Of a DNA stretch of 64,000 nucleotides, positions 1 through 7,797 are shown piece by piece. This stretch comes from Massilia aurea. GTDB lineage: Bacteria; Pseudomonadota; Gammaproteobacteria; Burkholderiales; Burkholderiaceae_D. The first letter of the stretch is position 1, and every line of letters starts with the position of its first letter. The stretch is taken from NCBI RefSeq assembly GCF_014200505.1, contig NZ_JACHBX010000001.1:1-64000 (forward strand). The letters run 5' to 3'. The notes under the pieces are model-generated. The model searched no databases and was not told the DNA's origin. It saw only the letters and a list, made by a program, of their open reading frames with translations. A program made the translations under genes and the position numbers.

Positions 1-2
1 AA

Positions 3-95
3 TTGGCCCATCTGATTTACGGCGTCGTCCGAACAGGCAAGCCATTCGACGCAAATTTCTTATCGAATCGGCTTGCAATTCAAGACGGTATCTGA
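3..95 (+). pseudogene. IS110-family transposase, C-terminal fragment
   Basis: The reading frame that enters from the left edge encodes about 30 residues ending in LAIQDGI followed by TGA. The stretch LAHLIYGVVRTGKPFD followed by a terminal QDGI resembles the C-terminus of IS110/IS1111-type DEDD transposases. Only the tail is visible, so it may be the end of an intact element lying outside the window. The stop codon falls on the junction of the 80-bp duplication described separately. The family call rests on the recalled C-terminal pattern alone. Confidence 0.5.
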
Positions 96-170
96 TTTAC
101 GGCGTCGTCCGAACAGGCAAGCCATTCGACGCAAATTTCTTATCGAATCGGCTTGCAATTCAAGACGGTA
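11..170. repeat. perfect 80-bp tandem duplication
   Basis: Positions 11-90 and 91-170 are identical over all 80 bases. The following bases (TCTGA at 171-175) repeat the first five bases of the unit, so the duplication is bounded by 5-bp microhomology. The unit covers the last codons of the transposase-like frame and its stop codon. The second copy is in another frame and cannot extend the protein. Identity over 80 bp points to a recent slippage or recombination event, or an assembly artefact. Confidence 0.95.
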
Positions 171-265
171 TCTGACCCTCGCTTTGTGCAGTATCTACGC
201 GACATGATGAGCGGGCGCGGCAAACTGCACCTGCTCGATAACGATCGCTACGGCGTTCGCGCGTG
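171..265 (+). other. possible 3' end of an interrupted gene
   Basis: After the duplication an open frame with no start codon (SDPRFVQYLRDMMSGRGK...) runs for about 31 codons to TGA at 264-266. It could be the tail of a host gene interrupted by the IS element, or chance. No family was recognised. Confidence 0.2.
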
Positions 266-271
266 AAATGC

Positions 272-1513
272 TCAAGGAAATACATGCGGGCTGAATGCGG
301 ACAAGGCATCTGTAAGCTGCGGCGATGCTCGGTAGAGCGGCACGTAACCGCGCAGCAGAATTTGCGTGCTGCGCCGATACGCGGCGCTTAGCACGTGGAG
401 TCCGTCGTCATCGTGTTTCACGACGACAGTAGCGTCCAGGATTCCGGCCGGGTTTTCGATGGAGACGCCAATATCGGCGAATGTCCCCGTCGTTGCTGCC
501 AGGCCGTGCGCCACCTGCTGCGCGACCGAGCCGGGGATCAGTGCCGCTGCCGCGAGGCAGCAACCGCCGGACACTGCCATCGATCCATGCCCAGCCTGTG
601 GCGTGAAATAGCGCACCGCGATGTTGCCGCCTGCCCGCGGCGGCGCGACGAGGCAGATCTTCGGGATCGTTTCGCTGCGTTCCAGTTCGGCTGCCGTCAT
701 CAAGCTGCCATCGCGGCGGGTTAGGCCCATGCGCAAGCCGGCTTCCACCCACACGGCGCGCAGGCGCGCCTTGAACACCGGGTCCGCATCGAGCTCGCGA
801 ACCGGTTCGTACCCCGTCTTGCCAAATTCGCTGGCAGCGCAGATGACCATCGGAACTGCCACGTCAACGCACGACACGTGCACGCCATCGATGAGGTCGA
901 TCACCGCGCCGGTCGGCAGCAGCTTGCCGGTTTTCGAGCCGGTTGGCGCTTGCATGAACAGGTCGACGGCAGGATAGGCGCCATCGACGCCGGGTATGTC
1001 GGCGTCAAGGAAACCCCCGTCGGCGCAACGTTCCATGCGGGACACCGTGATCACGCCGGTATTTGTATTGCGGATCCGCACCTCGGTCTTGCCAGCGCCT
1101 GGAACAACGATCAAGCCCATGTCGATGGCCCACAGCTGCAGCGCTGACGACATATTGCCGCAGTTCACGCTCCAGTCAACGCCGTCGTGGTCGCTTGCAA
1201 GTTGGGCCAGCGTACTAACGATGACGGGCGCACCGTTTTCGGTTGCTGTATCCGCGAAAAACACTTTATTGCTGGTTGGCCCGCCGCGGCCGAGGCCGGT
1301 GATCTGCTTGTTGTTCTCGTTCGTCCCCGCAAGCGGTGCGCCCATCAGATGGCGCAGCAATTCTTCTTTGAGGTAGCGATCAAGGGGCGTGCTGGCCGTC
1401 CACAGCACGAGCCCGGTCGAAGTCCCGCCGCGCATATGGTGCACAGGAAATTCAATAACACCGTTCTGCAGACGTGGACGGAATGCGTCGCGAAAAGACG
1501 AAGCGGTCGGCAT
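272..1513 (-). CDS. PrpF-family isomerase (4-oxalomesaconate tautomerase-like)
   Basis: The protein has 413 residues and belongs to the PrpF family (diaminopimelate-epimerase fold), whose members move C=C double bonds in small tricarboxylates. Visible family signatures are MRGGTSTG at residues 27-34, GLGRGGPTSNKV near 80 and NCGNMSSA near 120. The ATG at 1513 is chosen because GGAG lies 6 bases upstream; a TTG six codons earlier is possible. No acnD, prpB/C or gal genes are adjacent, so 2-methylaconitate isomerase (PrpF) and 4-oxalomesaconate tautomerase (GalD-like) cannot be separated. A stand-alone gene favours the tautomerase or a related PrpF-like role. The family is certain, the substrate is not. 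Confidence 0.8.
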   Translation of the reverse strand: MPTASSFRDAFRPRLQNGVIEFPVHHMRGGTSTGLVLWTASTPLDRYLKEELLRHLMGAPLAGTNENNKQITGLGRGGPTSNKVFFADTATENGAPVIVSTLAQLASDHDGVDWSVNCGNMSSALQLWAIDMGLIVVPGAGKTEVRIRNTNTGVITVSRMERCADGGFLDADIPGVDGAYPAVDLFMQAPTGSKTGKLLPTGAVIDLIDGVHVSCVDVAVPMVICAASEFGKTGYEPVRELDADPVFKARLRAVWVEAGLRMGLTRRDGSLMTAAELERSETIPKICLVAPPRAGGNIAVRYFTPQAGHGSMAVSGGCCLAAAALIPGSVAQQVAHGLAATTGTFADIGVSIENPAGILDATVVVKHDDDGLHVLSAAYRRSTQILLRGYVPLYRASPQLTDALSAFSPHVFP

Positions 1514-1603
1514 TGGCAACTCCAATGGCAAACGCCGATTATCGCATGCAGAACGGCGCCTGCCGGCAGGGCGCCGGCAGACGAAATAACGCCGGGCGCC
1601 GGA

Positions 1604-2302
1604 TCAGCGCAGCGTGCGGGCGAAGAACTCGTCGGTGCGGCTGTTGGCCAGCGTGGCCGCATCATGGTCGTAGTGACCGCCGCCCGGCCGCGCAAACGCG
1701 TGGTCGCAACCAGGATAGACATGGATCTCGGCATCGGTGCTGTCGGCGAACGCTTCCTTGATCTTCTCCTGCGCCTCAGGGCCGATGTATTCGTCGGCGC
1801 CGGCCAGGTGGTACAGGATCGGTGCGCCGATGTTCTTTGCTTCGGACAGGTAATTGTCGGTGCCGCCGCCGTAGTAGGCCGCGAAGGCATCGCCATCGGT
1901 GCGCGCTGCGCTCAGGTAGGTCATCAGGCCGCCCAGGCAGTAGCCGGTAACGCCGACCTTGCCGGTGCTGCCTTCCATCGTGCGCGCTGCGCTGATGGTG
2001 GCGGCAATGTCCTGCACGCCGTGGTCGAAATCGTAGCTCTTGTACAGGGCGAATGCGCGCGCGACGTCGGCTTCATTGGCTTCCGACAGATCCACGCCTG
2101 GCTCTTCGCGCCAGAACAGGTCGGGGGCGACGGCGATATAGCCTTTGGCGGCGTAGTTGTCGGCGATGCTGCGGATGCCGGCGTTCACGCCGAAGATTTC
2201 CTGCAGCACGATGATGACCGGGTAGGTACCGACGACGTCGGGACGGGCCACGTAGCAATCGAAACCGCGTTCAGCGGTGGTGACGGTGAGTGTTTCGGAC
2301 AT
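1604..2302 (-). CDS. dienelactone hydrolase family protein
   Basis: This 232-residue alpha/beta hydrolase has the length and layout of classical dienelactone hydrolase. The Cys nucleophile sits in GYCLGG (C122). D170 and H201 (in CDHAF) complete a Cys-Asp-His triad, and E36 in LQEIFG matches the residue that tunes the cysteine. The equivalent residues in the Pseudomonas enzyme (C123, D171, H202) fall at almost the same places. Cytoplasmic hydrolysis of lactones or esters is expected. There are no catechol-pathway neighbours, so a role in chloroaromatic breakdown is not indicated, and general ester or lactone turnover is as likely. Confidence 0.85.
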   Translation of the reverse strand: MSETLTVTTAERGFDCYVARPDVVGTYPVIIVLQEIFGVNAGIRSIADNYAAKGYIAVAPDLFWREEPGVDLSEANEADVARAFALYKSYDFDHGVQDIAATISAARTMEGSTGKVGVTGYCLGGLMTYLSAARTDGDAFAAYYGGGTDNYLSEAKNIGAPILYHLAGADEYIGPEAQEKIKEAFADSTDAEIHVYPGCDHAFARPGGGHYDHDAATLANSRTDEFFARTLR

Positions 2303-2419
2303 GGAATTCCTTTAGGTTGACGGGGAAGTTGCCGGCCGGCTTGCGTGGGCGGCCGTAGCGAGACATATGATAAGACGAATGGGACGGATGCTGCCACCAG
2401 CACGATTGCGGCGCAGACG

Positions 2420-3169
2420 TCAGCCCTGGAGACTGACGCCCATTTGCCGGCAATACTGGGCAAGATGATCGGGCAGATCCGCTGGGCACACGCCGCACGC
2501 CCGGTTGCCCGGCACGGCATAGTCGATGAAGGTCGGGTAGGGCAGGGCAAGTTCGGCCATGATCGAGCGAAACGCCTCCAGCGTCTTGCCGGCCCCGAGT
2601 CGTGCATTGCGCTGTTTTTCCTGGGCAATTGAGGAAACGCGGCGTTCCTTGTAGTCATGCGCCGGATAGACCAGCGTCTCATCCGGCAGCGCGAACAGTT
2701 TTTCGGTCACGCTGCGATACAGCGCATCGGCATCCCCATTCTGGAAGTCGGTGCGGCCGCAACCGTCGATCAAAAGGGCGTCGCCGGTGAATACGCGCTC
2801 GCCCAGCAGATAGGAAAAATGGCCATCGGTATGGCCGGGCGTATGCAGCGGCTGCAGGGATATGCCGCCCACCTCGAACGGGCAGCCTTCCTCGATCGCC
2901 ACATCGGCGCACGGCAGGCAGTCGAACGCGGGTGCGGCGATCTTGCTGCCGGTGGCGTTGCGCAACGCCAGCGCCGCGGTGATGTGGTCGGCATGGATAT
3001 GGGTGTCGAGCGTGTAGGCCAGTGTCAGTCCCAGTTCGTGCAGAACGCCAAGGTCGCGCTCCATGCTGACGATCACCGGGTCGATCAGGATGGCCTGGCC
3101 AGTCTGCGGATCCCCCAGCAGATAGGTATAGGTGCTCGACAACGGTTCGAAAAGTTGCTTGAAAATCAT
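2420..3169 (-). CDS. ETHE1-type persulfide dioxygenase (MBL fold)
   Basis: This 249-residue metallo-beta-lactamase-fold protein carries the motif HIHADH (H57, H59, D61, H62) followed by H113, D130 and H171. These are the ligands expected for the single iron of ETHE1/Blh persulfide dioxygenases. TGDALLIDGCGRTDF and YPAHDY are typical of this subgroup. The enzyme would oxidise glutathione persulfide to sulfite. The start at 3169 has AGGAGG just upstream; a longer frame extending into the upstream gene is a shadow. It is the last gene of a four-gene operon with a SqrR/BigR-like repressor and two YeeE/YedE membrane proteins, matching sulfide and biofilm-linked bigR operons. Confidence 0.88.
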   Translation of the reverse strand: MIFKQLFEPLSSTYTYLLGDPQTGQAILIDPVIVSMERDLGVLHELGLTLAYTLDTHIHADHITAALALRNATGSKIAAPAFDCLPCADVAIEEGCPFEVGGISLQPLHTPGHTDGHFSYLLGERVFTGDALLIDGCGRTDFQNGDADALYRSVTEKLFALPDETLVYPAHDYKERRVSSIAQEKQRNARLGAGKTLEAFRSIMAELALPYPTFIDYAVPGNRACGVCPADLPDHLAQYCRQMGVSLQG

Positions 3170-3191
3170 GGTGCCTCCTGTGATCGGTGGA

Positions 3192-3608
3192 TCAGGACCT
3201 GCGTCGTTCGAGCAGTTCGAAGATGCCCATGCCCGCCAACATAGCGGCGCAGAAAATGAGCGGCTGCACCGCGCCCGTCGCGAGCGAAGCCAGCGCTGGA
3301 CCAGGACAGAAGCCGGCCAGTCCCCAGCCGGCCCCGAAGGCCAGGCTCCCCAGCACCAGCCGCCGGTCGATCCGGGTGGCGGTCGGCAGGTACATGGGCT
3401 CGCCCAGCAGCGATTGCCGTCGCTTGGCAGCAATCCGGAATGCGGGGAGCGCCACCAGGATCGCGCCGGCCATCACCAGTGCCAGCGACGGGTCCCAGCG
3501 GCCGGCCAGGTCGAGAAAACCCAGGACCTTGGCTGGATTCGTCATGCCGGAAACGATCAGGCCAATGCCGAACACCAGGCCGGTAATCAATGCCATCAAA
3601 ATGCGCAT
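3192..3608 (-). CDS. YeeE/YedE-family membrane protein, second half (DUF6691-like)
   Basis: This 138-residue hydrophobic protein has about four membrane segments. Its motifs GLIVSGMTNPAKVLGFLD near the N-terminus and GAGWGLAGFCPGPAL near residue 105 are typical of the C-terminal half of YeeE/YedE thiosulfate/sulfur-compound transporters. The conserved Cys in GFCPGP is a likely substrate-relay residue. It lies 10 bp after its partner half (3619-4050), so the two probably form one pseudo-dimeric permease. In bigR-type operons such pairs are thought to move reduced sulfur species. The ATG at 3608 has GAGGAGAA just upstream. Confidence 0.82.
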   Translation of the reverse strand: MRILMALITGLVFGIGLIVSGMTNPAKVLGFLDLAGRWDPSLALVMAGAILVALPAFRIAAKRRQSLLGEPMYLPTATRIDRRLVLGSLAFGAGWGLAGFCPGPALASLATGAVQPLIFCAAMLAGMGIFELLERRRS

Positions 3609-3618
3609 GCCGTTCTCC

Positions 3619-4050
3619 TCAAGCCAGTAGATGGCGCACGATGAACACGGTCGCGAAGCCCGCGCCCATGAAGGCCAGCGTGGCCGCCAGCGAACGGACA
3701 GAACCGCGCGCCAGCCCGCACACGCCATGGCCGCTGGTACAGCCGGCGCCGTAGCGGGTACCCACGCCGACCAGCAGCCCGGCGGCAATCAGGGTGCCCG
3801 TGCCGGCTTCGATGCGCATGGCCGGCAACGGGGCGGCCAGCGTGTACACAAGTGGCGCCGCGACCAGGCCGAGCAGAAACGCGATGCGCCAGCCACGCTC
3901 GCCCGGTGCCGGGCGCAGCAGTCCGCCGACGATGCCGCTGATGCCGGCGATGCGGCCATTGAACAGCACGAACAGGGCGACCGCCAGGCCGATCAGCAGG
4001 CCGCCGCCCAGCGCGCTCCAGGGAGTGAAGTCAGTCCAGTTCACGGTCAT
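3619..4050 (-). CDS. YeeE/YedE-family membrane protein, first half
   Basis: This 143-residue integral membrane protein ends one half of a split YeeE/YedE transporter. RIAGISGIVGG lies near residue 30, and YGAGCTSGHGVCGLARGS near 105 carries the family's paired cysteines. The start at 4050 overlaps the end of the upstream repressor gene by 20 bp, indicating translational coupling. With the next gene it would form a channel-like transporter for sulfur compounds in the inner membrane. The family is clear from motifs; the substrate is inferred from the persulfide dioxygenase downstream. Confidence 0.82.
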   Translation of the reverse strand: MTVNWTDFTPWSALGGGLLIGLAVALFVLFNGRIAGISGIVGGLLRPAPGERGWRIAFLLGLVAAPLVYTLAAPLPAMRIEAGTGTLIAAGLLVGVGTRYGAGCTSGHGVCGLARGSVRSLAATLAFMGAGFATVFIVRHLLA

Positions 4051-4378
4051 TGCTGCCTCCCGGTTGTGCGCAGAATTGCTGGTACAGGACCTGCAGCACG
4101 GCGCTGGCCGCATCGCTGGCCAGGCTGTAATAGATCTGCTTGCCGTCGCGCCGGGTCGTGACCAGACGCTCCTCGCGCAGCACGCCCAGTTGTTGCGAGA
4201 GGGTGGGCTGGGCAATGCCGGACGCCGCTGCCAGCTCGCTGACGCAGTATTCGGCCTGGGTCAGCTGGCACAGCAGCAGTAGCCGGTCCGGGTTGGCCAG
4301 CGTCTTGAGCAACGCGCAGGCGCGCACGGCGGCGGCTTGCATCTCGAGCAGGTTCAATGGTTCTGGATGATGGTTCAT
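4031..4378 (-). CDS. ArsR-family repressor, SqrR/BigR-like persulfide sensor
   Basis: This 115-residue winged-helix regulator has the recognition helix in SGIAQPTLSQQLGVLRE (53-69) and a beta-wing around TRRDGKQIYYS. C37 and C103 are 66 residues apart, the same spacing as the redox pair C41/C107 of SqrR. That supports a persulfide or sulfide sensor rather than a metal sensor. Two further Cys (C21, C45) are extra. It would repress this operon by binding the AT-rich region upstream until C37-C103 form a polysulfide bridge. ATG 4378 is preferred, with GAAAG upstream; an in-frame ATG at 4402 lacks a ribosome site. Confidence 0.82.
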   Translation of the reverse strand: MNHHPEPLNLLEMQAAAVRACALLKTLANPDRLLLLCQLTQAEYCVSELAAASGIAQPTLSQQLGVLREERLVTTRRDGKQIYYSLASDAASAVLQVLYQQFCAQPGGSNDRELD

Positions 4379-4404
4379 GGGTTTGCTTTCGTCAGCCCCC
4401 ATTG

Positions 4405-4450
4405 AATCACACTATATCGAAAAACAAAATATCTTTTAATATATTGATGG
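4405..4450 (-). promoter_or_regulatory. AT-rich operator/promoter of the sulfur operon
   Basis: The stretch between the repressor start and the divergent M16 gene is strikingly AT-rich against its GC-rich surroundings. It contains an inverted repeat AATAT (4428-4432) / ATATT (4441-4445) with an 8-bp spacer. BigR/SqrR-type repressors bind AT-rich dyads in this position. No convincing -35/-10 pair could be fixed. Confidence 0.4.
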
Positions 4451-4588
4451 GTTCGTGGCGCAGGTTTGGGCGGCGCCGACGCGTGTGTCCGGCACGGGGT
4501 AGAATTTCAGGGCATTGTGGTCGTCATGCCGTCGTCGAACGTCTTCATGGCCCACCACGACCATTGCCATATTCTGAAAGAACCGTAC

Positions 4589-7477
4589 ATGAGTCATTTC
4601 GAGCACCTCCGCAGTCACGCCATTCCTGCACTCCAGGCCACGATGGAAGAGTATGTCGCCCCGGCGTCCGGCGCGCGCCACATCCACCTGACCACCAGCG
4701 GCGCCGAGATGGCGTTTCTGGTGGGCTTCCCCACCGTGCCCGACGCCAGCGATGGCCGCGCGCACATCCTCGAACACCTGGCGCTGTGCGGCTCGCAGCG
4801 CTATCCGGTACGCGATCCGTTCTTCGCCATGCTGCGCCGCTCCACCGCGACCTTCATGAATGCGTTTACCTATGCCGATCGCACCGTGTATCCGTTCGTC
4901 AGCACCGACGAAAACGATTTTTACAACCTGCTCGATGTGTACCTCGACGCAGCCTTTTTCCCGAAGCTCGATTACCTGAACTTTTTGCAAGAGGGCTGGC
5001 GCTACACGCTCACCGATGGCGTGCTCGGTTACCAGGGCGTGGTCTTCAATGAAATGAAGGGTGCGTTCGCCGACCCGGGCCACGCGCTGTACAAGGGCCT
5101 GACTTCCACGATCCTGAGCGGCACTACCTACGAAGTCGATTCGGGCGGCGATCCGCTGGCCATCCCCGAGCTCACGCACCAGATGCTCAAGGACTTCCAC
5201 GCCAGCCATTACCACCCGTCGCAGGCGGTCTTCATGACGGCCGGGCCATTGCCCGCTGCTGCGGTGCAGGCCCGCATCGCCGAGCGCGTGCTGGCGCGCC
5301 AGATCGACGCATCAACACGCCGCGTCCCGCAACTGGCCAGCGCCTTCGTGGCGCCGCAACGCAATACCGTGCGCATTCCGTCGCAGCAGGGCCGCGACAA
5401 CGAATTCGGGCTGCAAATGACGTGGCTGATGGGCGAGTCGGCGGTCCCGAAAGTGGCGTTTGAAGCGAGCCTGCTGTCGGCCGGCCTGCTGGGCGACGCC
5501 GCTGCACCGCTGATGAAGGCGATGGAGACGGCGGGCTACGGCCGGCCGTCGGGCTTTAATGGCCATGACGACAGTGCACGCCAGATGCTGTTCCACGTCG
5601 GGATGGAGGGCCTCACTGAGGCCCAGGCGCCCATGGCCGAAGCACTGATCTGGGCCACGCTGGAGCAGGTGGCCGAGCAGGGCGTGGAGCACGCCACGCT
5701 GCAGGCCGCGCTGCGCGACCTGAAATACCAGCAGCGCAGTACCCGCAGCGGCAGCATGCCGAACGTGCTCGAACGCCTGCTGGTGGCGCTGCCGGTCGCG
5801 ATGCGCGATGGCGACGTCGTCACCGCGTTCGACAGCGATGCGATCCTGCAGGCGATGGAAAGCGATATCGCCGATCCCGCTTACTTCAAGGCGCTCGTGC
5901 GTAACTTGTTGACGTCGCCTGGCCGCCTGGTCTCGACCATCGTGCCGGACGCCGCCTATTTCTCCGACCGCGATGCGGTGGAAAGCGCGCGCCTGGCGCA
6001 GGCCTCGGCCCAGCTGACCGATGCCGACCGTGCGCGCATCGCGGCCGATACCGTGGCCCTCGAAGCGCACCAGAAAACAGCCTTCGATTCGCAGGTGCTG
6101 CCGCGCATCCGACCCGGTGACGTGAGCACGCAGCCGCGCGCCTTGCCTGCCTTTGCACCGACCGCCGACGACATCCACGCGTTCAGCATCGGTTCGAACG
6201 GCATTTCGTCGGCCAGCATCGTGTATGACGTGTCGGCCATCCCGGCCGCCGACTGGCCATGGCTGGCGCTGTACACGCAGCTGCGCGACGACCTGGGTCT
6301 GGAGGGGCAGGACTACGCCGAGGCCGGCGCCTGGCGTCAGCGCATGGTGCCGTCGTTCGGCTTCGACCTGCAGCCGTTCCAGCTGCCGGACGGCGCGCTG
6401 CGCATCGACCTGACTGTATCGGCCAACGCCCTGCGCGAAGAGCATGCCAATATCGTCGCAGTGCTCGACGCCTACATGGCCCGGCCACGCTTCGACGAGG
6501 CCGTGCGCCTGCGTTATCTGCTTGAGCGCAAGGTGGAAAACACACTGGACGACCTGGCACAGGCGGGCAGCCACTATGCGTCCATGGCCGTGAGCGCGCC
6601 GCTGGCGCAGGTGCGGCGCTTCCAGGATGCCATTGCCGGACCGACGGCGCTGGCATTCAACGCCCGCCTCAAAACCCTGGCCGCAACGCCGGAAGGCGTG
6701 GCGCAGGTCGCGGCCGAACTGGCGCGCATTCACGCTGCCATCGTGGCGCAGCGCCCGAGCATGCTGTGCGCCGGCAGTGGCGACGATGGGCACGAACTGG
6801 CGCGCCTGCTGGCGGCAGCCTGGCCGACGTCCAGCACTACCACTGGTGCAACTGTGGCGCCTGGCGCGTCCGCAGAAGCCGCACCGCAGCCTCCGGCGAA
6901 TGTCGCGCTGCACGCGGCAGGCCAGGTCAATCACTGCAATATCGCATGGGCAGTGCCGATGTCGCACGACGACGATGCCGGCGCCCTGAGCGTGGCTGCC
7001 GAGCTGTTCACCAACCAGGTGCTGCACACGGCGCTGCGCGAAGCGGGCGGCGCGTATGGCGGCAGCGCCTCGTATGCGGGCGATTCGGGCGTGTTCTCGA
7101 TGGCGTCGTTCCGCGACCCGCGCCTGGCAGCTACCTACCGCGATTTCGATGCGGCAGTCGACACCATCCTGGCGTCCGACTACAGCGACGAGCAGGTCGA
7201 AGAAGCCATCATCGGCGTCATCAAGAAGCTCGACAAGCCGGAAGCGCCATGGGATGCGGTGCGCCTGGGCTGGCGCATGTTCCGGCGCGGCACCGACATG
7301 GCCACGCGCGAGCGTTTCCGCCAGGGCGTGCTCGGCTGTACCCAGGCGCAGGTGAAAGCGGTCGTACAGAAGTACCTGAAGAACGGCACGGCGAGCCGCG
7401 CAGCGTTCGCCGGCAATACCGAGCAGGATCTGGGCGGATTGGCCGTGGTGGATTTGTCGGCGCTGGCCGGCGCTTGA
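4589..7477 (+). CDS. M16C presequence-protease-like metallopeptidase
   Basis: This 962-residue protein is a full-length four-domain M16C peptidase like PreP/Cym1. The inverted zinc motif HILEH is at residues 59-63, with the downstream glutamate in FNEMKG about 95 residues later. It lacks an evident signal peptide, so it probably degrades short unstructured peptides in the cytoplasm. The ATG at 4589 has GAAAG 8 bases upstream. A longer frame from 4466 would add about 41 unconserved residues and is rejected. The gene stands alone, divergent from the sulfur operon. A Thr/Ala-rich linker near residue 755 (TSSTTTGATVAPG) separates the two halves of the C-terminal module. Confidence 0.88.
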   Translation: MSHFEHLRSHAIPALQATMEEYVAPASGARHIHLTTSGAEMAFLVGFPTVPDASDGRAHILEHLALCGSQRYPVRDPFFAMLRRSTATFMNAFTYADRTVYPFVSTDENDFYNLLDVYLDAAFFPKLDYLNFLQEGWRYTLTDGVLGYQGVVFNEMKGAFADPGHALYKGLTSTILSGTTYEVDSGGDPLAIPELTHQMLKDFHASHYHPSQAVFMTAGPLPAAAVQARIAERVLARQIDASTRRVPQLASAFVAPQRNTVRIPSQQGRDNEFGLQMTWLMGESAVPKVAFEASLLSAGLLGDAAAPLMKAMETAGYGRPSGFNGHDDSARQMLFHVGMEGLTEAQAPMAEALIWATLEQVAEQGVEHATLQAALRDLKYQQRSTRSGSMPNVLERLLVALPVAMRDGDVVTAFDSDAILQAMESDIADPAYFKALVRNLLTSPGRLVSTIVPDAAYFSDRDAVESARLAQASAQLTDADRARIAADTVALEAHQKTAFDSQVLPRIRPGDVSTQPRALPAFAPTADDIHAFSIGSNGISSASIVYDVSAIPAADWPWLALYTQLRDDLGLEGQDYAEAGAWRQRMVPSFGFDLQPFQLPDGALRIDLTVSANALREEHANIVAVLDAYMARPRFDEAVRLRYLLERKVENTLDDLAQAGSHYASMAVSAPLAQVRRFQDAIAGPTALAFNARLKTLAATPEGVAQVAAELARIHAAIVAQRPSMLCAGSGDDGHELARLLAAAWPTSSTTTGATVAPGASAEAAPQPPANVALHAAGQVNHCNIAWAVPMSHDDDAGALSVAAELFTNQVLHTALREAGGAYGGSASYAGDSGVFSMASFRDPRLAATYRDFDAAVDTILASDYSDEQVEEAIIGVIKKLDKPEAPWDAVRLGWRMFRRGTDMATRERFRQGVLGCTQAQVKAVVQKYLKNGTASRAAFAGNTEQDLGGLAVVDLSALAGA

Positions 7478-7797
7478 TAACGGTTTGTTGATGGCAGGCG
7501 GCTGCCGTCGGTAGCCGCTGGTGATACTGATTCCCTCTGATTCCCTATTAAAATAGTTTAAATACTATATTTGATAGGGAATTTCTTTTTGAATATTCGG
7601 TAGGTGCAATGCCTGCTATTGGATTCAGTCAGCCCTGAATCGATCGATCCTTTCCCAATCGCTCTGCTGCATTGACGGGACGCAGAATCTGCTCGGGAGG
7701 TCCTGCATATCATCCAATGGTAGGGCATGTATGTGCACGATGTTTCAAAGATTTTCTCAATTAAATATCTACACGGCTAATGTAAGTGGGATACGCC
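7478..7797. other. AT-rich intergenic region upstream of the polysaccharide locus
   Basis: This 320-bp gap holds no plausible gene. It contains the long dyad at 7540-7582 and a smaller inverted repeat GATTCA (7622-7627) / TGAATC (7636-7641). Base composition drops sharply compared with both flanking genes. Confidence 0.6.
7540..7582. promoter_or_regulatory. 43-bp imperfect palindrome, possible operator
   Basis: The outer arms ATTCCCTAT (7540-7548) and ATAGGGAAT (7574-7582) are perfect 9-bp inverted repeats. Inside lies a second dyad, ATAGT / ACTAT, around TTAAAT. The AT-rich stem makes it an unlikely terminator. A LysR-type site for the downstream regulator is possible but it lies over 200 bp from that gene. 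The ATTCCCTAT core recurs at two other spacers of this locus. Confidence 0.45.

Noticed and set aside
5312-7027. Open frame of 571 codons on the minus strand
   Set aside because: It lies wholly inside the M16 peptidase gene; its Arg/His/Gly-rich composition is that of a GC-rich shadow frame.
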